Shown here: piece after piece, positions 1-14,065 of the stretch
Position numbering within the stretch: position 1 is the stretch's first letter
Layout of the letters: each line of letters begins with the position of its first letter
Origin: Linnemannia schmuckeri
Taxonomy: Eukaryota > Mortierellomycota > Mortierellomycetes > Mortierellales > Mortierellaceae
Assembly: GCA_029449235.1 (NCBI GenBank)
Contig: JANATG010000006.1
Location: 806,001-870,000, forward strand
Reading direction: 5' to 3'
Length of the DNA: 64,000 nt
Notes under the pieces: model-generated
What the model saw: the letters and a program-made list of their open reading frames with translations, nothing else
Told to the model about the DNA's origin: nothing
Databases searched by the model: none
Position numbers and translations under genes: made by a program

Positions 1-737
1 ACGAGTCCTCTCGCCCTCCATTATCTTCGATTTTGCTCCTACATTCTCTCCGTCCCATACAACGTCTGCCGTAGCGTATTCTGTCTTGTTCAGCTATGCT
101 CTATACCCAAATGCGCATCTACTAACTCGAGGACGTTCTCGCTTTTGTTTTTCCTTCAGAGAAAAAACAAGCGCGCGATGATCAACATGCTCAAGGAAAC
201 AACAAAAAAGTGGCCTCTCTAGTCCGATTTTTTTTCCCCACTACTCGAGTATGATTTTGTTTTTCTTTTACAGAAAGTGGTGTAGTTGGTTTCCCACCTT
301 CTCTCTCCCTCTTCTTCCCACACGTCTCTCTCACGCTGAACTCGTTCAATTGCTATCGTGTTTGTGCTTTTATTGTCATCGGCGCTGAAGAGAAGACAAT
401 CGAATCGTATCCTCCCTCTCCCGCTCTCTGTCTACTGTTCTCTTTCTTTTCTCTAGGCCATCTTTTTAATTGTTTTCCTTCCCCTCTTCCCCTTGATTTC
501 TTCTCTTTTTTCCTACTGCGTGAAGTGTGTTCATAATGAACACTTTTGCTCTATCTCCTTGTGAGAACAGTGAAAAACAGAGAGCTAGAGGTGTTGTTTG
601 TGAGATTGACAGACAGACAAACCCTCAAACACAAAAGATAATGATACACACACGAAAAGACATGACGAGGGTAAAATAAACCAGTCCAACCAACCAGACG
701 TTTGCACAGAAGGAGAACAAAAAAAGGTTTAGAGAGT

Positions 738-739
<2 letters not shown>

Positions 740-774
<35 letters not shown>
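740..774. repeat. Poly-T run (about 35 nt)
   Basis: A single uninterrupted T homopolymer, one of several in this gene-poor stretch. Its length in an assembly is likely imprecise. Confidence 0.95.
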
Positions 775-775
<1 letters not shown>

Positions 776-1172
776 GCGAAGGAAAGTCCTAGTCAAATAC
801 CTACTGGTATAGCAGCGCCCACACGCATCTGACAGACTCCGTTTACCTCTCTTTCTCCCTCTATCTCCATGGCGAATCGTAGTCAATAGTTCAACATACC
901 CGAGTAGCCCAAACGCAGCAGTCTGGTCACATCAAATAAAAAAGAAAAAAGGAAGCCCATCTAGAGCAAGAATAAAAGCATGAGGCAGACCGAAGAAAAG
1001 AAAAATAAAGGCGAAGCAGAAAGGCACCACTAAAAGGCATGGTTCAAAGCGCCAAAAGATTGATTGCATTGGTACTTGAGCTGGGACGCCTTGTGTTCTG
1101 TTATGTTTTCAACCTGTCCCAGCGCGTGCCAACCTGCTTGCTTGATCGCTCATGAAGAGAGAGAGAGAGACA

Positions 1173-1210
1173 GAGAGAGTAGAGAGTAGAGAGTAGAGAG
1201 TAGAGAGTAG
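1173..1210. repeat. (AGAGAGT)n microsatellite
   Basis: About five copies of a 7-nt unit AGAGAGT, preceded by a plain GA-dinucleotide stretch from about 1157. Confidence 0.85.
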
Positions 1211-1384
1211 GACTAGAATAGAAAATTATAAAAATGCCGCATGTATGCGATATGGATAATAAATTTGCAACAGAAAAAAAATGTCGAGTGATGCAAAAAA
1301 TAATGTGTAGGATGACTACTTGAATGTGGCGAAAGGGCTCGTTTTTTCTTCTGAAAAAGGCACACTCTCGCTTCTGTTATCTAG

Positions 1385-1438
1385 CTGTCTGCCTGTCTGC
1401 CTGTCTGCCTGTCTGCCTGTCTGCATGTCTGTCTGCCT
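1385..1438. repeat. (CTGTCTGC)n microsatellite
   Basis: Repeated 8-nt unit CTGTCTGC. A run of its approximate complement (ACAGACAGAGAG type) follows about 55 nt downstream near 1487-1515, so the two could pair as a loose hairpin. Confidence 0.85.
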
Positions 1439-2080
1439 ATCTTTTCCTCAACGTCTCTGCTCATTTGACAGCCTGTTTAGTCCGTAGACAGACAGAGAGA
1501 CAGACGGACAGATAGAAAAAAAAAAAAAAAAGAGCGACAAAAAAAACGACCAACAGGCAGTTTCAATCATGGGTTGGGCTGGGAGCGCGTTTTTTTGTTC
1601 ACTTTTTTTTGCGCCAGATGCTAGAAGATGGTCCGCTCACACTCTCACTGTCTCTTCTACTTTTTTTTCATGCATGATCGTCACAAAGACGACCTGCACC
1701 AGTTATGCGTTATTGCTGCTTATTGATTTGCCTTTTCACTATCGCCGTACCCACGGCTCTCTTTTATTTTTCTGTAAAGAGAGTCTAGCCATCGTCATGG
1801 GATCCAGAGCGAACTACAAACAAAAATATCATTTCAAGAAGACGGAGTTCGGTTGGTGTAAAGAGTATTTTGTGCGTCTGTGCTCGCTGGTGCACTTCTG
1901 TGTGGATTTGAGGATTATAGGTTGGATGAGAACGGCCTGGCCACCACCACCGCCACCGTCGCCTGTCTGTTGGTAGTCATCATCATCATTACCCATAATG
2001 GTTCATCTGTAAGAAAACGCTGTGTTCGCGAACATATTCAAGCGCGCCGCCTTATTACCCAATAAAAATAGAAACGCCAT

Positions 2081-2160
2081 TCTTCTCTCGCTCACTCTTT
2101 CACTCACTCTCACTCTCTCCCTCTCACTCTCTCACTCACTCGCTCACTTTCTCTCATTTT
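2081..2160. repeat. CTCACT/CTCT simple repeat
   Basis: A degenerate pyrimidine-rich run built from CTCACT and CTCT units. It generates spurious Leu/Ser-rich open frames. Confidence 0.8.
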
Positions 2161-3892
2161 CAAGGAGGTCCATCATAATTGGTATTTTGTCCATTCGTTG
2201 CGTTGGGATGTCGAAATTGCAACGTGAAGCGACAGGACAAATAACAAAGCGACAACAACAACAACAAAAAAGAGCCGAGGTGGATGTCTCCCGTTAAAAG
2301 TTATTGACAAGACGCCGTTGTATTAAAGATTAGGGACCTCCGTCTACTTTTCTAAAAGTTCATATCTTGACCTGATTGCCACCCCCTTGAACCCTTAGAG
2401 AAGGAGGTGGGGTTGAATGTCGAGTGTGTTTCGAGTTTTCTTTTCTTCCAGGAAAGACGAGTGATAGGTTAGATATATTATTATAGGCTGAAATAAGAAG
2501 TGGAAGGGGTTGAGATACTATCCTTGCTAATGAACAAACGGGCATAGAAACCACCAACAGCGAGCGAACAGACGACAAGGGATAGCCAAAAGGGGTGAGC
2601 AAACTTGGCGCCCTAGTTTGAAACTTGAACCTTTCTTTGCTGTTGTGAGCGAGTACTCTTCTTTGTAGTGCTTTTTTGCGATTTGGGTGGTGCTAGGTCT
2701 AGAGAACAGGTTCTCCTGATTGTTTCCTTGGACTGCTGCGAACAAACAGTAGTTATATGTGTGAATGGAGATTAAACTTCCTACCTGGCAAAGGTTTATC
2801 CTTGATCCAGACACTAGTGTTGAGCATTCATTATTGGCAAGCGTAGAAAGAAGGAACAGGTGGAAGGGGCAAGGGCGGATGGGGATCCCATGTGCCCCAT
2901 GCGTGCCCCATGTGCTCCCTCCCTCCTTCCTTCCTTTCCTTCATGCACCTTTTTGTCTATCCATCCACCCTCCAAAATAATTGCCCATTGAACCTTTTCT
3001 TTTTGTGCAATCTAAATACTCTTGGGCCACAGGCCCCATGCACAGCTGATGTAAGTTTTTTTTTTTTTTTATTTCAGCGTGAGCAAATTACAAACCCTCA
3101 CCCGCATAGGTGCATAACCGTGTGGGTATTGAGCCATTCGGATAAAAGAACGGTGAGAATGAGCTTTATTAGATGGTTGGATGGTTGGATGGGTGCGCCA
3201 TAGCCTTATTATTATATGTCATGCGTTTGCTGTTGCTGATGATGCTCAACTCGTTAGTATTTCGCTGTTTGAGAAATCAGTTGTTCTTATTTTGCGCATA
3301 TTCACTCTGTGAGACTCTTAAGGTCCATCTTTGAAGGTAATGATCATCATCACTTCCGAGGAGAAAATTTTGTCAGTCGATTGATCGACTGTACCTTGCA
3401 CGATAATAGTAGTAGTGTAGTAGACAGGGCAGCCAGGACAGTGACAGCCGACTCATCAAACAGCCGACTGGAGAGCCAGGACAGCTAAGTCAAACAGCCA
3501 TGAAATGAGCGCAGAAGACTACAACGCTCTATATTCACGGATTTGTTCTTACTTGAACAAGTGTCATAGACAGCAGACCTCATTGCCTATAAAAAAAATC
3601 GAGTGATCGGGATCATGTCATTCGCTCACAGTATGTGTGGATGAAGAGAGAGGTATGTGAGTGTCCGTTGACTGTTACAGCTCACCTCTCAGTCAAGTCG
3701 GTCACGTCTCTTATCCTTCATCAAAAAAGTGAAAATAAATCCTATTTCCTGTCAACGAATGACCCCACAGCATCACTCGCCCAACTCGCACCTTCGCTGT
3801 TTTTACTAAAATAACATTTTAAACTTGCAACGCATCAAGCATGCTGACTGCTCAAAAAAATGAGCACAAGACTTTAGGCAAGCCATGCCTGC

Positions 3893-3917
3893 TTTTTTTT
3901 TTTTTTTTTTTTTTTTT
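3893..3917. repeat. Poly-T run (about 25 nt)
   Basis: Uninterrupted T homopolymer within the gene-poor stretch. Confidence 0.95.
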
Positions 3918-6900
3918 CTTGATTCACGTTTCTGTTCCTGTGAAGAGATAAAAGTGTAATGTGGTCTCGAGGTATTTTCCAAAAAAAAAGGCCCAACGGA
4001 AAATAACTTACTCACACTTGAATCGACCCGACCAGACCTTCCCAACAGCGCATACGGCTATGATGATATATCGATTGCATGTCACCCTGCGTTTTATTTT
4101 CGCCGATATCTTTTTATGCAGATAGAGCGCGAGGCTCCCTCTCTGTTGTTTTACGACATTATTATCGTCTCACTCGATTCCACAAAATTTGATCACGATA
4201 CCGGCCTCAGTCGCCAAGAGTGCAAAAGGCGATCGGGGAACTCAATGCTTTGTTGTCTGCTCCGAGAAAAGTATAAGTAAAGGTACGCGAAAAATGCTGT
4301 TTGTTTCTTGTGGGCTGGGGATAAAAATGACATTTTGAGTACATAGGTGCAATTGCTTGTCCTTACCTAGATTTTCGTGTTCCAAGAGGGAAGTAGGAGG
4401 TGCTGACAGGAAAACACGAACAAGCCAAAAAGAGCCGTAGTTGAGATGTAGAGACAAAAAAAGAAGCTGAACAAGGAAAAAAAGATGTTCGTCATTTTTT
4501 TCCCTTCTTTGGACGTTTTTGCAAGGGGCAAGGAGGTAGACAGAATCGAGATGAAATCGAAGACAGTGACGATGGTTGTGAATGTAGGTGTATTGACTTT
4601 CATTGTTAAAGGTCGCGTTCAAAAGGGCAGAAGAAAAGGCTAGAATAAATGACTTTCAAAGGAAAACATGGGTACATAGATGTAGTGACGAACGTTGTCC
4701 TGTTTTGGTTCTTGAGCGCCTTTGGTGTATGTAAGGTGAAAAGGTCAGAGGAAAGAGAGAAGCATTGTCATTCATGCGCAGACGAAAATGCTTTCCTATT
4801 CTGCAATGTCAACCAAGACGTCGGTGCAAAGAGGGACAAGGAAGGAGAGAAGGGTCCTGAGTGATATCAAGGTTGTCCGTGATAGAGTGGAAATCAAAGA
4901 GTACTATGTTTTAAGAACGCGTCAGCCAAGTGTGCATTGATCGCAGAACACAAAAAAGATTGAGAGCAGTTTTCCTCCGTCAAGCGACCGATACCTGTAT
5001 TTTTTTTCGGACCCAGTCCTTGACTAATGCTCTGCTCGTGGAACCATTCCTCTACGCTTCCTTCAAAGTTCAAACTCTCACACAGAGAGAGGTATAGACA
5101 AGGAGAACCACTCGATTGAAAAAGATGATGCAAGTTTACCACATGTCGCATCAACGATAGATTGCGTGCGGTGGCGACTTTCAGTATTGTATTATTCTGG
5201 AAGATTTGGGGACGGGCGGTGTCTTTTTTGTTTTTTACTCTGCTTTGCAGCAATGGGGTTGCTCATGGTTCATCACCACTTTAACTCATTTTGGTGTCCT
5301 GGAGCATACACATATACACGCATACACACATTGCGGGCCGAAAAGGAGATATATTCATATTTTCGCGCATATCTTCCCTGCCATACTTTGCATGTCTGGA
5401 GACACTCCTTTTTCGCTCCTTTTCACTACACTTAACAAAATAAAGTGAATGGAAGGGAGAGAGTATAAGGGAGGAACGCGGTTCGATGTGGCTGAAGGGT
5501 CAACTTCTACCCGTTTTTCGTTAATTCTCAATGCGTATGTATATTCAAGTTAGCTAGTATGAAAGTGAAAGCAAATGACAAAGCAGCCAGCTAGTGAAAA
5601 AAAGAAAAAAATATCATAGAGGAAGGGGATCGAGAAAGGGAAGGAAGGAGGATTGATGAGCAATCAAATCAGGGTGCACTCTTGTCTCTTCGCTCTCTCA
5701 TCTCTATGTGTGTTTAAACCTGTACGATAGCTGGCCCCTGCTTTTTTTTTTTCCTTCCATTCCCTTTTGTTATGTACGAACGAGAGTTGGAGAGAAGACG
5801 AACATGGAAAAATAATCAGTCTGGTTCAGCATAACAATGCACGCATACACAAATCAAAGAAGGACGGCGGAAGAAAAAAAAAAAACCACATGCGAGGATT
5901 GCACCTGAATTTTGTGTTTTGTGTCGCGCGGACCAGTTTATTGTTTTGTTCTTTGGTTGTACACGTTCCAATGTTGATGGTTTTTTTTTGTCATACTGAA
6001 GGAATACAAAACAGGTCAAGAGCCGAGGGCACCCAATCCTTCTCTCTCTCGCTCTTGCCGAGTCATGGCCCATGACTGGAATAAAAAAGAAAACGAATGA
6101 AGGATTGGTCTGGGATCTCAACAGTGAAGTAATAGGCAAATGAAGATATGTGTCAAGCCGCAGTCGAAAAATTGGGAAATTGGTACACTGAGCTTTGCAT
6201 CGGAAGGAAAAAAAAAGAGAGAATACGAGAGAGGCTAAGGGAATGTGGCTCATGCGAGAAGGCATGTGAGCTGGAAACGAGTCGTATTTACCTACACATA
6301 CACATAGCACTGGTAGAATTTGTCGGATAGCTTGATCGAGAACCTAAAAGAACAACAGGGTATGTATGTGTTATCCATTGACCTCCTTCCAGCCTCCCAT
6401 TCGCTTTACTTCCATGCCTATGCGCTTTCTTTCCAGCGTATTTTGCATTTGCCATTGATGCACTCATTGTTGTTCCTGTGATCACAAGCCTGCATTGAAG
6501 AAGTAGTGGCAATGCCCTTGAAGGCGTTTTGGTCTTGTTAAAATGGATCTGGGTGATAAAAATCTTCCCATAGCATGGCTATTGACATTTTCCTGTCATG
6601 TATGTCTGCATACGGTAGGTAAGCAAGGCTAGCACTTTCAATAAATACTAACTAGAATAGAAGAAATAGAGAAATAGAGGGATTCCAGTCACTGGCTGAA
6701 TAAGGGTCCTTTTTTCCCCCTTCTTTGATCAGTTATGCATGTATGAACGATAAACTTGATATTGCTCGAACAGCAAATCACCAAGTGGACTGGCAGGTAG
6801 CAGCAGTCTTCTATTTCCTCTCTGCCTCTTTTCTCCATCTGCTCTAGCGTTTCTCCCTCGACACCACTTGGACTCATTTGACACGATGGTCCTCCCCTTC

Positions 6901-9900
6901 ATCTCCCCTCGCTCTTATTTTTCTTTTGGTGTTATGAAATGAAGAGGCTATATTCGCCCCTTGCAGTGTAGATACTAATAACAAGACAGACGGAGAAAAG
7001 GTTTAGTGAATTGCACGACGACTACACCATATCCCTTCCCCCCTAACCTTTACGTCTCGTCTTTCGATCCCCTTCCTTCCTTCCTTCATCATCACCACCA
7101 ATCATCCATATACTCTCCCGTTCCCATATTGCTCTTCCGCATTGACCCAATACAAAACACAGCAACCAGAGGAAAAAAACACCGGCCAGCACCTTCAGTG
7201 TTACAAGAAAACCACGCCCTGAACTTTATTTTTTTTTCGATGGTTGGCTGGTTGATTTGAATTGCTGTTCATTTTACCTAAGCTCCAAGTTTGTGTGTGT
7301 TGTGCCATCCTGCCTCCTCTTCTCTCTCCCTTGCACACTGAGTTTGATTGTGAAAAGTGACCTTTGGACGAAAAGCTGAAAGGACAGAGAGCAATGAAAT
7401 GAAAGACTGATAGTCTCAGACGCGTCTTTTAGTAGGACAACTGATCAGTTGGTGAGACAAAAAAGAAATAATTGTTTGCGTTTATGATGGACAAATAAAA
7501 AACGACGCGTTCGTGTCAAAATATCTGTAATGTTGATTTGCCTTTAGGCAGAGTAAATTGTAAACGTTGTCCTTGATACTTTTGCCCTGTTGTCTTTGGG
7601 AGAGAAAGAGGATACGCGGTTTCGACAATAAAGTAAGGCAATGGTAGCTGGGCGGAAAGGAGGCGAGGCGCGTTGAAGGTGGATGATTCTTCGAACGAAG
7701 GCTGATGTCTTTCTGAACAAAAACGTACATGCACATAACGCACCAATGAATTTTCTTCCTGCAAGGAATGCGCTTGTAAAAAAGGGAAAGTGAAGAAATG
7801 AAAGACAACACTGGATGTTATTTGACCACACTGCTACGGTCTCCCTTTCCCATCCCTTCCCAGCCTTTCCCACTCCTTCCCGTAAAAAAAAAATCTGATC
7901 TAGCATACACTGAGTGGGCGGGTCATGCACGTCCATTGACCATAATCGTAACAGATTTATTACGAAGGAACAAAGAAAAATAGGTTGAGTAGAGCGGAAG
8001 AGTATTATCCATATCAACAATAACAAACATGCCAATGCAGCAGAGTTTCCCTGTGAGCCCAAGTCTTTAACTTGTCATAAAAAAAAAGAAGGAAACAATT
8101 AGAAAAAGTAAAGGCATGGTCTGTTCATTGGGCAAGAGGAAGGGAGTAGAATTAAAAAGAGGGGGTGGCAATATCGAATATGAATGCGAATATCTTGAGA
8201 AAGGGGTGCGATATGGGTTTTAGCGTGCGGGCATTTCTTTGTGAGCACCTACCACGATCATTAACGCCAAAAGAAAAAAAAGTACTTCGTGCCAATTGCA
8301 GCTGCACCTTGCCCCCCCTTCCTTCCCTAACCCCTTGCTGCTTGTCTGACTCTCTATCACGCACTCGGTCCTTGTCTTTTTCTTCCCATTCCTCTGTTGT
8401 TGATTTTTTTTCTCCACTCGCTTGTTTGTTTTTTTTTTTTTTATTTTCATCCTTGTTCTGGTCTGTGTTGTGCTCGTGCGCACGCCTCATCGTGCATGGC
8501 CCTCTGTCGCCCTCTCCTCCTTGCTGCTCTCAGTCATACAAGAAAAAAAAACAAGAGAGCAGCAGCAGGGCAGGCCACAAATAACCAAACGACAAAAAAA
8601 ACGATTTGTCCTTTTGTGGCAAGTGGGATTCAGGGGTTGATGGACAACAAGGCCCTTCTTACCTTGCTTCTTGCTAACTGGTTGACTGTAGTAAAACACT
8701 GCTGCGATGAAAGAGAACGGGATAAACAAGTCCTTTACCTGTGTTCGCAAGTACCCTTGCACAGTAAGAATCAGCACAGGGCGTCCTGTGCAGGAAGAGA
8801 CTGGTTCTTCTAACCCGGACTTACTCACTCGTAGACCTACACTCACAAGTTCCTGTTTATCTGTCTTTGTTTCTGTAGGGCTATTGACACACGTAGGAGA
8901 GCAGGGTGTTTGGGTTTCCTCCGAGACCTGAGGTTATGGATTTAGTCTGATCTCCTCTCATCGCGTAATCGAGGCTTACTTTCTACCCTCAATGCAAAGC
9001 ACTTGAACCCTTCTCGGGGGCCCTTTTTCCTAACACTCCATATGGACCTCTTATGCATCTCGTCACCCATCCTTCCTACCTACAACAACATCGATCGATT
9101 ACCAAACAAACAATAAAACGCAATTGAACAGCGCAGAAGTAACATGACTTTGGTGGTGTTGTTGCTGTTACTATTTGCTCTTAACTACACAAAACTTGCC
9201 CTTTTGGCGTCAAGTTACCCTGTCTGCTTTCTCTCCATGAATCCTGAGTTTGAAACTCTTCGTGTCTCTACCTTTATGCCTTCTTCCTCGGGCACATCAA
9301 CCTTCCTTCCTTTGTGCCTTCTCTTGTCATCACAAGGTCAAAGGACCCCGCAGCTGCAAGCGGAGAAGCGGAGGAACTTACTCAAAACAATTATAACAAT
9401 GATAAAGCCCTTTGTGAGAAGTATTTTGGTGGCACTTTTTTTTTGTTTGTGTTGAAATCAACATTGCGGATTGAACGGAGTAGGAAGGGGCATGAAGGTG
9501 AAGGGGAAGGGACGTGGTCACGGTGTGCGTCTCTTTCCAACACCCTACTCTTTTTTAGTACTCCAATCCCCTCCTCTCCCCTGACATACCTTTGTCAGGC
9601 TGACCCCTGATATTGTAGAGGGCTATCTGCATGCATGGCGAATAATAATACAAAGCAATAAAATACGCCTTTTGTATTGAATAAGAACAAAAAGCAAGGA
9701 ACAAGGCGAAATCCTGTTTTTGAGTTAGGCGAAAGGCTACGCATAGCAGCAGGCTTCATCATACCCGATCTCATTCAAAACATGCCCTTATTTAGGGGGT
9801 GGAGGAGTATTGGCTGGGCTGGTTTGGGCGAGAGCGAGGTGGAGTGGACAGAAAAAGCTTAGGTGAGGAAAGGCAAAGGCAGGCACAGGTCAGGTCAGGC

Positions 9901-12653
9901 ATGTGTTGTAACTTTTACCATGGGGCACAAAAAAAACGTCCGCCATAGGAAAAAATAGAGAGAGCGAGGGTGATAGCTCACATACATCAATTTCTGTCTA
10001 TCACACACAAATACACACAGGCACACAACAGGTACAACAAATAAAGAAACTAAAAATGACCACGGTTTTGCAAAAGAGAGTAAGAAACAAAAAAAACAAA
10101 AGGTGTTCACAAAAACCCTCCGACACTGTCCCAAAACGAGCAACGAACCTCTTGTGATAACAGAAATAAAATAGAATAAAAAAAAAAAAAAACGCGCAAC
10201 GCGTGGATCAGACAGTGACCCGTTTTAAATCGAAGGGCCCCAACCAGGGCACAAAGGCTTTGTTGTTTTTCTCTTTATTATGTATTTTTTTTCTTTGTGT
10301 CTGGTGTATGTCAGCAAGGCAGACAAGTCATCTGGGGAGTAGACACGCCATCGTTTCAATTGAGTAATGCTTGAGCGCGTTTGTTTGTTTTTGTCGCTAT
10401 TTTTCTGTCGTTGTTGTTGTCTTTCTATGTTTTGTTTTCTTGTTTCGTTGCTAGTCTATTGTTAAACTGACGATCAGTGTTCTCGATTCAGTCTTCGAGG
10501 GAGGATGAAAAAGAAAGAGAGACAGAGAGAGACAGAGATGAGAGGTCAATCCGCACTAAGGGAGCTCTGGATGATGATTTTCACCAACTGCTCTTATTTT
10601 TTTTTTTTGCTCGATTTCACTTTCCTCCACAACGATGCGGACATTCTCTATATGGTGATGGTCAATCGTCGTTTTTGTGGAGAGCCAGACCCTTTCCTCT
10701 AACAACAAAACAGTTGCCAAGAGACTAGCACAAAAAAGAGATGAAGAGGAAAGGCGGCTCATAATGTCAGTCCCGACCGCGGAAGAGCGCATACACAGAC
10801 ACATAACAGCTACAAAAATCGGTTCAGGAACAAGACTTTGGAACTAGGCCAACGAAAACAAATAGATACGACATCATGACCTCGAAAAAATAAAAAAAGG
10901 TTTGTATGTGTGTGTGCCTGAATAATAATGATAGTGACCAGGCCCAATTGGCAAATGATCAGACCTGCCTGTCTGAACTGCATATCGGAAACTCTGTCTG
11001 AGAGCTGGGGCTCTGGGCTTTGTCAGCAAAGGGGAGTAGAGAGGAGGGGAAATAATAGAGAAAGCAGGGTAAAGAAGCAGGGAGGAGAGGAGAGAAGGAA
11101 TGAAATGGAGCTGGGTTGTTGGGATCATCAGATGACTTTTTATCATTGACAATAACAATAACGAACGGAGCTGAAAAAATAGCAGTAGCGAGGGAGGGAG
11201 AAGCCATATGATGTGGTACCACCACAGGAACACTTGGTTCCAATCCCTCCCTTGGACGCGTATTCACTATTTTAGAGAGAAAGTACGAACACGGGCCGGG
11301 TATGGCATCACGACTGGACAGAAGGAACTCCCTCCTTCCTTCAACGTGGCAAAATATGCTTTCCAGGTTGAACGGAAGGACGACCAGGTACAAAGGTACA
11401 GTACATCCATGTTTTTTTGGGTGGTCCTCATGACCTCGACCACGAACAGCTAAAAACAACAAAGCGTAAAAAGGCTGCTAACAAGAACTACGCAGATTCA
11501 GTGATTGGCGTGGATAAACGATATCTGTACATCAAGTATGCAAAACTCTCCTGGTCAACAAAGATGTGTGTATTGCCGTATTGCTCCATTTTTTTTTCCA
11601 TTTTTCCAAGGACATGGCGCCTTATTGATTCAATCATTCTTGTCAGTCTACATTGTCTAATTTTTGTGTTTTCTGTTCTTTGTTTATTGTTGTGTCTGCA
11701 TGCCTTCTTTCACCCCTTGGACTGGATCTAAAAAGGGTGATTCTGGAAGGATGGTCGACGGAGTGTGGAACTTGGGCTCAATTACATAACAATGACATAT
11801 ATTCGAGCGCATGGTCGTCCTCCATGCATATGTAGGGGTAGCTGGCGGGTGCTTCTGCAGGTCCGGGCGAAAAAAAAAACAACTACAAAAAATAGCGACG
11901 GCGGAAGCACGAAGGATGTGCATTGAGCACGGGAGATCGTGCAGCAGCTTCAGGTACAGTTTCCGAATGACCCCTGTCTGATGGGCGAAGGAATAAACAA
12001 AAAGTTGTGGGTTGATTTTCTTTATGTTTTGTTCTTTACATTTCTCTCCACCATTGTTATTTTTTTAGGTTGTCAACAGAGAAGGGAATGATCTGATGAT
12101 TACTTTGCTACTGTTTGTTTCTCGACCTCATTCTATTCTGTCACATTCCTCGGCGCTTCTATTGTAACTGACGACAACAAAAAAGAGTTTAAAAAAAGGT
12201 GTCGCTCTTCACCTTTGCCTGACCTGACAGTTTTCTTTCATGAACAATTGATCAGCTCAAAGGAGAAAAAAACTGGAGTGAGAGAGAGAGAGAGAGACGG
12301 AGTTCATCGATACCGGATGATTATTTTCAGTTTTCTCGAACGTTTATTTTTTTGGGTTTTGTCATTGCCGCCCTGTTGTCTTTCAAAAATATGCTTTTGC
12401 CCAACAAATAAAAAAAAGTCTCTTGATTGAAAAAGTAACAAACGATCAGAGAAGAAAAGTCCAAAAGAGCGACAAGGACAGAGCAAGAAATGGGGACCCA
12501 TTTCGCCCGAAGGACTCTTGGGCCTCCTTTGTAAAAAAAAAAAAAAAGGGCAGCGTGGCCTTGCAAAAAAGATACATCATGATCACGCAATGAAAAAAAA
12601 AGTACGTTACACACAAACTCGTGCCTGGATCAAAAAAAAAGTGCCTCACAGGT

Positions 12654-12656
<3 letters not shown>

Positions 12657-12687
<31 letters not shown>
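12657..12687. repeat. Poly-T run (about 31 nt)
   Basis: Uninterrupted T homopolymer, with several shorter A runs just upstream (12533-12547, 12593-12601). Confidence 0.95.
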
Positions 12688-12690
<3 letters not shown>

Positions 12691-14025
12691 CCCATGGTGC
12701 CTCGAACTTGTAAAAAAAGATGAACCCTGAAGGTCATCATTATTTGTCATGTACGCTGCACAAGTAACCAGTCAGACAGCCCAGTGAAAGTTTGTCAAAG
12801 CGACAAAATGGAAAATTATTCTCCGCTTGTTTGATCCTTTTGCACCCAATATCGATTTCGTCCCTCAAAAGATTTGTGTGAGCACGGCCGATTTAGCACG
12901 AATAAAAAAAAAATCCACTAGTGCGGTTGGAAAGGACCATGGGGCCCAGCTTGCAGTGTGTATTGTTTTACCCGTAATGTTGCCCTGCATTTCTACCCAG
13001 TTGAATAGCGTGAAGGAGAGGATACGGTGAGAGATAACACATTTCGTCATGGTTCACTCATCACCTCTTGCTGCTTGTTTGCTTTTCAGGCACAAGAAAG
13101 CAACGAAACAATTGGGAAAAACTTGTGGGAGGAGGAGTTTGTTTTTGTTTGTTTATTGTCCTCCCTCTTCGTTGCCATTGGACTAGGACAAACTGATCGC
13201 GCTGATCGTGTTCTCCTATTCTTCTTGTTTCATTGACAACCAAGTGTCAAGGAAAAAACAAGTTTGTGGATAAGGAGAGGCGGCGAGGGCTGGTCAATTC
13301 TTTTGTTGTTGCTTGCAAGGGCCAAGGAACGACACATGGCAGTGTAAATAAAAAAACATTAGCCAAATGATGGTATAGGAACAAGACGAACGACTATTCC
13401 ACTTACTTGCTCGTCTTGACCATTTGCCAGCTATTTTTAAAACAACGAACCATTCAAAGGAAATTATTTCTTTGCCAAAGAGGCGTTGAACTAAATCCAT
13501 GTTTACGTAGCCACGGCAACTGCAGTTTTCCGCAAAGAAAAATGAACTAGAGTGAGAAAGAGAGTGAGAGAGAGAAAAACACGGGTACCGCACCGTCTCT
13601 GCCGCTCTTTTGTTTAGACGAGAAGTCCCAGTATGACTTCAGGAAGATGATGTGGTAAACATGAATTTTTGCGTGGAATCTGTATATTTTTGTACTCCGC
13701 TGGCTGGTGTCTGGGACAGAATGATTGACAGGAGTAACAGGCATGACGCGAAAAGAGTTGAGTTACTCAAATTCACACTTTATTGAGAATTGGGGTGTGG
13801 ATCGTGGCGACCGTTTTGCTATTCTTGGTGTTGCAACCTATTGTCGCTTCTTCTACGCTGTTTCTTTTGCTAGATTCTGAGCATATCCTGCCGTAGTAGT
13901 GCATATCTAAGACTGTCCGTTGTCCATGGAAGCGCGAGCTATGTGAGTAGACAAACGAGAAAATGCCTCTATCATGTGCCCCTGCCACTTTCACGTATGC
14001 ATATCGCGTCGTACGTGGTTTTTTT

Positions 14026-14028
<3 letters not shown>

Positions 14029-14065
<37 letters not shown>
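14029..14065. repeat. Poly-T run (about 37 nt)
   Basis: Uninterrupted T homopolymer within the gene-poor stretch. Confidence 0.95.

Noticed and set aside
2022..2297. Leu/Ser-rich open frame
   Set aside because: Produced by a CTCACT simple repeat; no domain and no codon structure.
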